Assembly (NCBI GenBank): GCA_017746715.1
Contig: JAGHZQ010000043.1
Span: forward strand, 1-64,000
Reading direction: 5' to 3'
Origin: Cyanobacteria bacterium SBLK
GTDB lineage: Bacteria; Cyanobacteriota; Cyanobacteriia; Cyanobacteriales; Spirulinaceae
DNA: 64,000 nt
The notes beneath the pieces are model-generated. The model saw nothing but the letters and a program-made list of their open reading frames with translations. It was not told the origin of the DNA and did not search any database. A program made the translations under genes and the position numbers. This document shows, piece by piece, positions 6,786 to 13,884 of this stretch (within the stretch, counting starts at the first letter, position 1; each line of letters opens with the position of its first letter).

Positions 6786-8576
6786 ATGAAAACAATTGCA
6801 TTATTCGGAATGCCCAATACGGGTAAATCGACTTTTTTTAATCGCATTACTGGCATGAATGCCAGTGTGGGTAATTGGCCGGGGATTACCGTAGACTTAT
6901 TACAGGCAGAGATCGAGATCGATGGAGAAAAAGCGAACATTGTCGATCTCCCCGGTATTTACGATCTTCAAGGAATTGCAGATGATGAAAAAATCGTTTG
7001 TAATTTCCTTAAACACTACAAGATCGATTTAGCCCTTGTGGTTATCAATGTCTCTCAAATCGATCGCCAAATTCGCTTGCCTTTACAAATTCAATCTTTG
7101 GGACTCCCGACCATTTTGATCTTAAACATGGCAGATGAAGCAGAAAATCTAGGTATCTATATCGATACCGAACAATTAAAAAAACAATTAAAAATACCTG
7201 TATTTTCGATCAGTGCAAAATACGGTCAAGGTTATTTAAAAGTCTCTGAAGCGATTGGTAGAAAACTCCAAGAAAAAAATATTTTAATCTCTCCGGAGAG
7301 CGTAAAAACACAATTGGATAAAAGTCAAGATATTTCTTCCGATACGATCGCAAAAATTCTCGATAGTGCGGTAAAAATTCCTTCAAAAATCAAGATAACT
7401 CGGACGGAACGCATCGATAGCGTGTTGTTACATCCTATTTTCGGTCTGCCTTTATTTTTTGGAGGAATGTTCGGCGTATTTTGGCTGGTTTGGGCGATCG
7501 GATTGCCTTCTCAAGATGTTATGAAGAATTTAGCAAATTGGTTATTAAACCATTTACTCATCCCCACGATCGCGCCCCTACCAGAAATTGTTCGGGATTT
7601 CCTCATAAACGGTCTTTGGAACGGTCTTTCTATCGTTGCCTCCTTTGTCCCCTTAATCGTTCTTTTCTTTATTTTAATGGCAGTTTTAGAAGATAGCGGT
7701 TATTTGTCTCGTTCTGCCTATTTAATGGATGGAATTATGGCACGTTTGGGTTTGGATGGACGGAGTTTTGTCATGCAAATGATGGGATTTGGTTGTAACG
7801 TTCCGGCACTAATGGGAACGCGAGTCATGCGATCGCAAAATTTGCGTTTTTTAACCATGTTAACGATTCCATTTTCCCTGTGTTCGGCGAGATTGCAGGT
7901 TTTTGTCTTTATTATCGCCGCTACGTTTCCCAATGGTAATGGGGCATTCGTTTTATTTTCCCTTTATTTATTGAGTTTTATTGCCGCGATCGCGACGGCA
8001 GCCACTTTTCAAGGCACGTTTCCCAATCACGAACCTTTTATTTTAGAATTACCCCCTTATCGCTTGCCAACTGCGAGGCAAGTTGCTTTGAGGGGATGGG
8101 GAGAAGTTCGCACTTTTCTCTCTCGTGCTTCGGGCTTTATTGCCTTCGGTTGTATCGCCGTTTGGTCGATTACCAGTTTGCCCGTCGGTGCGGTAGGATT
8201 AGACACAATTGGCGGTCATATCGGGACATTTTTAAGTCCGATTATGCAGCCCATTGGTATCGATCCCTATTTAACGCTGGCCTTGATTTTTGGGTTTATT
8301 GCCAAAGAAATTGTGATTGGTTCCTTAGCGGTAATTTATGGTTTGGGAGCATTAGGCGTTAGCGATCGCATTGCCGAAACGGTAACATTTGCTGGAGGTT
8401 ATAGTTTTTGTATTTTTTGTTTGCTCTATACGCCTTGTTTGACGACTATTGTAACATTATTTAACGAAGCAAAATCTTGGAGATTCACACTCCTTTCCTT
8501 AGTATATTCCTTAGTATTGGCATGGGTGGGAAGTTTCCTTTTCTATCAAAGCACAAGACTGCTGGCATGGCAGTAG
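6786..8576 (+). CDS. feoB: Ferrous iron transport protein B
   Basis: FeoB is a GTPase-fused inner-membrane transporter for Fe(II). Residues 1-160 hold the G domain with G1 Gly-Met-Pro-Asn-Thr-Gly-Lys-Ser-Thr (8-16), G3 Asp-Leu-Pro-Gly and G4 Asn-Met-Ala-Asp. The membrane part starts near residue 220 and has both gate motifs: Gly-Cys-Asn-Val-Pro-Ala near 337, and Tyr-Thr-Pro-Cys near 548. The protein is 596 aa, shorter than the roughly 770 aa of enterobacterial FeoB, as expected for the compact cyanobacterial type. No separate feoC is visible. The next gene on the same strand starts 89 bp later and is probably unrelated in function. Confidence 0.95.
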   Translation: MKTIALFGMPNTGKSTFFNRITGMNASVGNWPGITVDLLQAEIEIDGEKANIVDLPGIYDLQGIADDEKIVCNFLKHYKIDLALVVINVSQIDRQIRLPLQIQSLGLPTILILNMADEAENLGIYIDTEQLKKQLKIPVFSISAKYGQGYLKVSEAIGRKLQEKNILISPESVKTQLDKSQDISSDTIAKILDSAVKIPSKIKITRTERIDSVLLHPIFGLPLFFGGMFGVFWLVWAIGLPSQDVMKNLANWLLNHLLIPTIAPLPEIVRDFLINGLWNGLSIVASFVPLIVLFFILMAVLEDSGYLSRSAYLMDGIMARLGLDGRSFVMQMMGFGCNVPALMGTRVMRSQNLRFLTMLTIPFSLCSARLQVFVFIIAATFPNGNGAFVLFSLYLLSFIAAIATAATFQGTFPNHEPFILELPPYRLPTARQVALRGWGEVRTFLSRASGFIAFGCIAVWSITSLPVGAVGLDTIGGHIGTFLSPIMQPIGIDPYLTLALIFGFIAKEIVIGSLAVIYGLGALGVSDRIAETVTFAGGYSFCIFCLLYTPCLTTIVTLFNEAKSWRFTLLSLVYSLVLAWVGSFLFYQSTRLLAWQ

Positions 8577-8665
8577 TATCGATTCCCAAAGAAGATTATA
8601 ATAAACCCTACCGCGATCGCTTAGCGGTCTCAATCCAGCAAATGCAACTCCCAATCTAAAAGCTC

Positions 8666-9601
8666 ATGTCAGAACCCAAACAATATACCCTAGTCACCCG
8701 CAGCGATTTTGACGGACTGGTTTGTGCCGTTTTGTTAAAAGAGCTTGACTTAATTGATGATATTAAATTCGTGCATCCGAAAGATATGCAGGATGGCAAA
8801 ATTGAGATTAGCGATCGCCATATCACCACCAATTTACCTTATGTTGAGGGAGTTCATTTAGCATTCGACCATCACTCCAGCGAAATTGTCAGAAATACAA
8901 AAATTCAGCCCAATCATATTATCGATCCTGATGCCCCTTCAGCCGCTCGGGTCGTTTACAATTACTATGGCGGTCCGGAAAAATTTCCTGCCATTTCTCA
9001 AGAAATGCTGGCAGCAGTGGATAAAGCAGACTCAGCGCAATTCAATCGAGAAGAAATTCTCGATCCTCAAGAATGGGTTCTTTTAAACTTCCTCATGGAT
9101 GCCCGCACGGGGTTAGGACGATTTAGGAATTTTCGGATTTCCAATTATCAATTGATGAAAGAATTGATCGATTACTGTAAAAATCATTCGATTCAAGAAA
9201 TTTTAGAGATTGAAGATGTCAGAGAAAGACGAGAATTCTATTTTGAGCAAGCAGAAAAGTTTAAAGAACAACTCGAACGCTGCGGTAAAGTATACGATAA
9301 TCTTGTTGTATTAGATCTTAAAGAAGAAGAAACAATTTATCCAGGCAATCGCTTTATGGTTTATGCCTTATATCCTCAATGCAATATTTCTATGCACGTT
9401 ATGTGGGGATTAAAAAAACAAAATACTGTTTTTGCCGTGGGTAAATCTATTTTAAATAAAAATAGTAGTCTTAATATTGGCAAACTCATGCTAGAATACG
9501 GAGGAGGCGGCCATGCAAATGCAGGAACTTGTCAAGTCGAAAACGACCTTGCTGAAAAAGTTTTTCAAGAATTGGTTCAAAAAATAGGATACAAACAATA
9601 G
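8666..9601 (+). CDS. DHH-family phosphoesterase
   Basis: A soluble metal-dependent phosphoesterase of 311 aa. The N-terminal DHH domain shows Arg-Ser-Asp-Phe-Asp-Gly near residues 12-17, Phe-Asp-His-His-Ser near 66-70, and Asp-Lys-Ala-Asp near 115. The C-terminal DHHA1 signature Gly-Gly-Gly-Gly-His-Ala-Asn-Ala-Gly lies near 280. Family members cleave nucleic acid ends, oligonucleotides, cyclic dinucleotides or polyphosphate, and the substrate cannot be read from these motifs. Cyanobacterial homologues are often labelled exopolyphosphatase, which I would not rely on. The gene ends before a hairpin terminator shared with the opposing gene. Confidence 0.85.
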   Translation: MSEPKQYTLVTRSDFDGLVCAVLLKELDLIDDIKFVHPKDMQDGKIEISDRHITTNLPYVEGVHLAFDHHSSEIVRNTKIQPNHIIDPDAPSAARVVYNYYGGPEKFPAISQEMLAAVDKADSAQFNREEILDPQEWVLLNFLMDARTGLGRFRNFRISNYQLMKELIDYCKNHSIQEILEIEDVRERREFYFEQAEKFKEQLERCGKVYDNLVVLDLKEEETIYPGNRFMVYALYPQCNISMHVMWGLKKQNTVFAVGKSILNKNSSLNIGKLMLEYGGGGHANAGTCQVENDLAEKVFQELVQKIGYKQ

Positions 9602-9667
9602 AACATTCTCAAGAAAAAACCTAAGAAAAGATAGACCAGTCAAGGTAAATACATAGATTTAGATAGA

Positions 9668-9699
9668 GATGGGGAGGCGATCGCCGATCCCCATCTTTT
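9668..9699. terminator. Hairpin terminator between convergent genes
   Basis: The arms GATGGGGA (9668-9675) and TCCCCATC (9688-9695) enclose GGCGATCGCC, itself a perfect palindrome, and are followed by TTTT. It serves the plus-strand DHH gene and lies just before the stop of the minus-strand SGNH gene. Confidence 0.75.
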
Positions 9700-9716
9700 C
9701 AAGTTCTTTCATTCAC

Positions 9717-10523
9717 TTAATTTTCACACAATCCCACACAATCTTCAACCCGCAAATTTTGCAAGCGATCTTCAGAAATGCCCAAATCTTTTAAAATAGT
9801 ATAGGCAATAACGCGATATCCAAATTGATTGGGATGAACGCCATCACGAGTGAGAATTTTCTGAGTCGTACCGGCATATTTTTGATACGTTTTGATAATG
9901 TCATGAAACGGTTGATTGAGATTGACAAATAAACAATTATTTTCGGCTGCGATCGCTTTCATGACAGCAATATAATTAACCAAACGCTGATTTTCTTGAC
10001 TGTCTAAATTTTCGCGAATGGGGGTGGGTGCAAGCAGAATAACTTCAATATTGTTCTCCCGTGCCAAACCAACCATTTCGGTTAAATCGATTCGATACTG
10101 TTCTAAAGAATTTCCAGCCGGTAAATTTCCTTCAGGATAATTTTTCTGTTCCTCAAAATCAAAAAAAGCATGCCAAACATCATTGACTCCGACATTAATA
10201 AAAAGTAAGTCGGGATTTTCCGATAAAACATCGTCTTGAAAGCGTTTCCGCATTTGTACGGATTGATTGCCAGATATTCCAGTATTCACAAGCTCAAATT
10301 GGCGATCGGGATAAAGTTCTTGTAAATAGCGTTGTAATAGCCAAATATAGCCTCCTTCTCGAGTTCCTTCTTTGGTAATACTATCTCCCAAAAAAACAAT
10401 TTTTTCAACTTCAAAAAAAATATCCACACGACTTTCTTGTGCGGCCAATTTATTCTGAAAACTACAAGTCATTAGACTGAAAAGTAAAATCCCTAACCCA
10501 ATGGAAATGACAAATTTTTTCAT
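9717..10523 (-). CDS. SGNH/GDSL-family hydrolase, exported
   Basis: A 268-aa esterase or lipase-like enzyme of the SGNH fold. Residues 1-28 form a signal peptide. Its end contains Leu-Met-Thr-Cys, close to a lipobox but with Thr where Gly or Ala is usual, so lipoprotein status is uncertain. Block I is Phe-Leu-Gly-Asp-Ser-Ile-Thr (catalytic Ser), block II is Gly-Ile-Ser-Gly-Asn, block III is Gly-Val-Asn-Asp, and block V is Asp-Gly-Val-His-Pro (catalytic Asp and His). All four are intact, so an active periplasmic hydrolase is expected. The substrate could be an acyl or acetyl ester, including acetylated polysaccharide, but nothing here proves that. Confidence 0.87.
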   Translation of the reverse strand: MKKFVISIGLGILLFSLMTCSFQNKLAAQESRVDIFFEVEKIVFLGDSITKEGTREGGYIWLLQRYLQELYPDRQFELVNTGISGNQSVQMRKRFQDDVLSENPDLLFINVGVNDVWHAFFDFEEQKNYPEGNLPAGNSLEQYRIDLTEMVGLARENNIEVILLAPTPIRENLDSQENQRLVNYIAVMKAIAAENNCLFVNLNQPFHDIIKTYQKYAGTTQKILTRDGVHPNQFGYRVIAYTILKDLGISEDRLQNLRVEDCVGLCEN

Positions 10524-10588
10524 GATGCAATGAAATAACTTGAACTCGTGTTGTTACTATAGAACTAACGAGAATTTAGAATGACTCT

Positions 10589-11392
10589 ATGGTTTGCGGA
10601 TTCATAGCTGGAATCACTTATCCTTTTCTCACATTGAGAGTATTTTGGCGATCGCCATCCCTTCTGCGCTTCCTGCTCGTTCCGGTTGCCATTAATATCA
10701 TTGTGGGTATTTTACTATATGCCAGTCTTTTATTTCCAGCTTGGAATAGTTTAAATGCACTAACCTCGAGTATTGATACGGGAGTCGATCGCTTAATTGC
10801 CGATCTTCCAGCTTGGCTGGGATTTCTAGACGATCTTATCGTGAGTTTAGCTTATTTCTTTCGCTTTCTTTTGTTAATCATTTTGTTTTTAGTCACGGGA
10901 TTTATTCTTTTACAATTTGGCACGCTTTTAGGAGCACCGTGGTACGGACAACTCTCAGAAGAAATGGAACGATTTCGCTTGGGAGAGGCGAAAATTGTGG
11001 AGGTAGGATTCATTCGAGATATTTGGCGAGCCATTCTTTTTGAGCTCAAAAAGTTAGTATTTTGGCTGGCGATCGCCATTCCTTTATTAGTTCTCAATTT
11101 CTTACCTTGGGTAGGTTCGCTGGTCATAACAATACTTTGGATCGCTCTAACGACAACCATTGTTGGATTAGATTTTTTGGACGGTCCTTCAGAACGCCGT
11201 CGCTTTAAATTTCGTCAAAAATTGGAGATTTTGTGGCGAACGTTTCCAGCAAGTGCTAGTTTTAGTTTAGTCTGTTGGGGATTAGTCAGCATTCCTTTTA
11301 TTAATCTCGTTACCGTGCCGATTTGCGTTGCATCGGGAACTTTGTTTTGGTGCGATCGCGTTTTTCCAAAGTTAAGAATGCTTTCATTCTAA
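10589..11392 (+). CDS. EI24-domain membrane protein (CysZ-like)
   Basis: A 267-aa integral membrane protein with four to six hydrophobic helices (about residues 20-45, 75-110, 145-170, 175-200 and 220-255). The arrangement and the start Gly-Ile-Thr-Tyr-Pro-Phe match the EI24 family, which includes bacterial CysZ sulfate permease. Cyanobacterial members are uncharacterised, so I do not assign sulfate uptake. It is divergent from the SGNH gene, with a 65-bp shared upstream gap. A short palindromic repeat separates it from the following glycosyltransferase gene. Confidence 0.75.
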   Translation: MVCGFIAGITYPFLTLRVFWRSPSLLRFLLVPVAINIIVGILLYASLLFPAWNSLNALTSSIDTGVDRLIADLPAWLGFLDDLIVSLAYFFRFLLLIILFLVTGFILLQFGTLLGAPWYGQLSEEMERFRLGEAKIVEVGFIRDIWRAILFELKKLVFWLAIAIPLLVLNFLPWVGSLVITILWIALTTTIVGLDFLDGPSERRRFKFRQKLEILWRTFPASASFSLVCWGLVSIPFINLVTVPICVASGTLFWCDRVFPKLRMLSF

Positions 11393-11393
11393 C

Positions 11394-11459
11394 CCACACT
11401 TCGGCTTCGCGGCTGCTGAGCCGGCCGAAGCACAGTGTAAATAACCAATAACCAATATT
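11394..11459. repeat. Palindromic repeat plus heptamer array
   Basis: CTTCGGC (11399-11405) and GCCGAAG (11424-11430) form the core of an imperfect palindrome extended by ACACT and AGTGT. AATAACC is then repeated twice (11440-11453). The same CTTCGGC/GCTCAG combination occurs inside the histidine kinase gene near 14840 and near 50570, so this is a dispersed repeat family. Confidence 0.65.
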
Positions 11460-12632
11460 ATGAAAATTTTACAAATTGTTCCTTCTATTTCTTTAGTATA
11501 TGGCGGTCCGAGTCAAATGGTGCGAGGACTATCCAGCGCATTGGCTCGAAAAAATATCGACGCAACCATTTTAACGACAGATTCTAATGGAGATGTAGGA
11601 CAACCACCTCTAGATGTTCCGCTCAACGTTCCAGTTGAAGAAAATGGCTATCAAATTCGTTATTTTCGCTGTTTTCCCTTTCGACGTTATAAGTTTTCTG
11701 TAGGTTTATTGAAATGGCTGGCTCGATATGGTAAAGAATACGATTTAGCCCATATACACGCCCTATTTTCTCCTGTGAGTACGGCAGCCGCAATTGTTGC
11801 AAGAAATATTGATTTACCTTATATTTTACGCCCTCTAGGAACTCTCGATCCAGCAGATTTACAAAAGAAAAAACAACTCAAACAAATTTATGCTACCCTC
11901 TGGGAAGCTCCCAATTTAGCCAAAGCAGCGGGAATTCATTTTACCAGCCAAGAAGAAGCCAAAATTTCCCATCGCTTCGGTCGTAAAACTCGCGATATTA
12001 TCGTTCCTTTAGGTGTTGAATTATTGGGAAATTTACCTGAAATAGGACTGGCAAAACGGAAATGGAGGATCGAGCGAGAGGCCCCTTTAATTTTGTTTAT
12101 GTCTCGAATCGACCCTAAAAAAGGCTTTGACTTGCTCTTTCCCGCTCTGGCAACCTTACAATCGGAAAATATTGATTTTCATTTTGTTTTAGCGGGATCC
12201 AATTCTCAAGATCCCGACTACGAACGATCGGTTGTTCGAATGGTAGAAGATGCAGGTTTGCGATCGCGCACCACGATTACCGGATTTGTCAAAGGGGAAG
12301 ATAAACTGGCTTTACTGCAAGATGCAGATTTATTTGTTTTGCCTTCTTATTATGAAAACTTTGGCATTGCTGTTGCCGAAGCCATGCTGGCCGGACTTCC
12401 CGTATTAATCTCCAATAAAGTTTATATTTGGAATGCCATTCAAGAAGCCGATGCAGGCTGGGTCACGCAATGCGATCGCGAAGATATTACCGACAAATTG
12501 CGATTGGCATTGCAACATCCCAAACAACGTCAAACCAAAGGAGAAAATGCCCGAAAATTAGCAATAGACAAGTATAGTTGGGAAGCGATCGCCAAACAAA
12601 TGAAGGCAGAATATAGTAAAATATTGAAATGA
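11460..12632 (+). CDS. Glycosyltransferase family 4
   Basis: A 390-aa cytoplasmic GT-B enzyme. The N-terminal half starts MKILQIVPSISLVYGGPSQ, with the Gly-Gly acceptor-side loop typical of GT4. The C-terminal half has Ser-Arg-Ile-Asp-Pro-Lys-Lys-Gly near 218, and Tyr-Tyr-Glu-Asn-Phe-Gly-Ile-Ala-Val-Ala-Glu-Ala (the E-x7-E donor site) near 298-309. It would add a sugar from a nucleotide donor to a polysaccharide or lipid carrier. The acceptor and donor are unknown. It ends exactly where the opposing acyltransferase gene ends. Both could contribute to surface polysaccharide, but the main hps locus lies about 9 kb away. Confidence 0.9.
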   Translation: MKILQIVPSISLVYGGPSQMVRGLSSALARKNIDATILTTDSNGDVGQPPLDVPLNVPVEENGYQIRYFRCFPFRRYKFSVGLLKWLARYGKEYDLAHIHALFSPVSTAAAIVARNIDLPYILRPLGTLDPADLQKKKQLKQIYATLWEAPNLAKAAGIHFTSQEEAKISHRFGRKTRDIIVPLGVELLGNLPEIGLAKRKWRIEREAPLILFMSRIDPKKGFDLLFPALATLQSENIDFHFVLAGSNSQDPDYERSVVRMVEDAGLRSRTTITGFVKGEDKLALLQDADLFVLPSYYENFGIAVAEAMLAGLPVLISNKVYIWNAIQEADAGWVTQCDREDITDKLRLALQHPKQRQTKGENARKLAIDKYSWEAIAKQMKAEYSKILK

Positions 12633-13757
12633 TTAGAAATTGAGTTTAATTGGCGAGAAACTAGCAATTTTTCTCAGCAATCGTTCTACAAAGATAAATA
12701 ATATAACGTATAAAATTAGCAAAACTCCCGATATCCCAATAGCAATTGCAACTCGAATATTGGGATCGATGGTCAAGTTTTTTACGATATAGGGAAGTAA
12801 TACAAAAAAGAGAGGCTGATGAATCAGATAAATCTGGTATGAGTACAAACCCGATATCGAGAAACTTTTTAGAATATACTTTAACTGCTTCTCGAATTTT
12901 GCTAAATATTCAAAACCTAAATAACAAACCAGAAAAAGAAAAGGAGTAAATGCAATATCAAATCCCTGCATATAAATAACTCTGGTCTTAGTGAAAATTA
13001 ATAAACCATAAAAGATTACACTAACAATAAATAATCCGACTGTAGCCATTTTGTCAATCTTCCTTAAAGATTGATGTTTGCTAAAGACAATCCCCCAATA
13101 CAATCCCAGACAAAATTGAAAAAAGTAGCTGCCAATATGATTATGTTGTAAAAGATTCCAATAAAGACGAGATTCAAAGGGTACAGTCAAACAAATTAAT
13201 TTCGATACAATCCCAACAACCATTCCCAAAATAAAAATTTTTCGTGCCTGACTCTTACAAATCCAAAAAATAATAGGAGTTATTAAATAAGCCTGTAAAA
13301 TCACGGTAAAAAACCAGAGTCCGGAGTTAATAAAAGCAGCCGAAGAACCGGCAAACCCAAATAAGGTTAACAAAAACTTAAAACTATAGTATTTTCTAGA
13401 CTGATTGAGGATTGCATAGAGTAACAAGGTCATGCCAATAGCAAGAAAATAGGTAGGATAAAGTCGATTCAATCTTTTAAATAACCACGATCGCCAATGG
13501 GTTGTTATTTTATTTGAGTTATTTTTGTATGCTTTCAGTGCCAAGCTATAACTGATATTAAAACCTGCAATAACAAAGAATATATCTACTGCGCCATAAC
13601 CGATTTTAGCACCTAGTCGATCTAAAACTACGACCCAATCCAAGCGATCGGGATAGTTTTGGAAAAAATGAAAGAATACAATTCCTAGAATGGCTAATCC
13701 TTTGGTTAGATCGATCCAAGTCAATCTTATTTTTGAGGTCGATCGCTCGTTTGACAT
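12633..13757 (-). CDS. Acyltransferase family 3 membrane protein
   Basis: A 374-aa O-acyltransferase of the AT3 (OafA/YrhL) type. It starts with a cytoplasmic tail and the family signature Trp-Ile-Asp-Leu-Thr-Lys-Gly-Leu-Ala-Ile-Leu-Gly-Ile, followed by Phe-Phe-His-Phe (catalytic-type His). About ten hydrophobic helices follow, with Arg-Leu-Asn-Arg-Leu-Tyr-Pro-Thr-Tyr near residue 95, the family's RxxRxxP-like motif. These enzymes add acetyl or other acyl groups to surface carbohydrates across the membrane. The gene is A/T-rich compared with its neighbours. Its stop codon directly abuts the stop of the opposing GT4 gene. Confidence 0.88.
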   Translation of the reverse strand: MSNERSTSKIRLTWIDLTKGLAILGIVFFHFFQNYPDRLDWVVVLDRLGAKIGYGAVDIFFVIAGFNISYSLALKAYKNNSNKITTHWRSWLFKRLNRLYPTYFLAIGMTLLLYAILNQSRKYYSFKFLLTLFGFAGSSAAFINSGLWFFTVILQAYLITPIIFWICKSQARKIFILGMVVGIVSKLICLTVPFESRLYWNLLQHNHIGSYFFQFCLGLYWGIVFSKHQSLRKIDKMATVGLFIVSVIFYGLLIFTKTRVIYMQGFDIAFTPFLFLVCYLGFEYLAKFEKQLKYILKSFSISGLYSYQIYLIHQPLFFVLLPYIVKNLTIDPNIRVAIAIGISGVLLILYVILFIFVERLLRKIASFSPIKLNF

Positions 13758-13884
13758 ATTACGACTATCCTTATTTTTTAGAAAAATTTAGAGTTTTGAA
13801 AGGACTACTAAAAACAGCAATGCTTTACTTCTAAATAATATCATATAAGTAAACTATTCTCAATTCAAAAATGTTGAAGCTCAA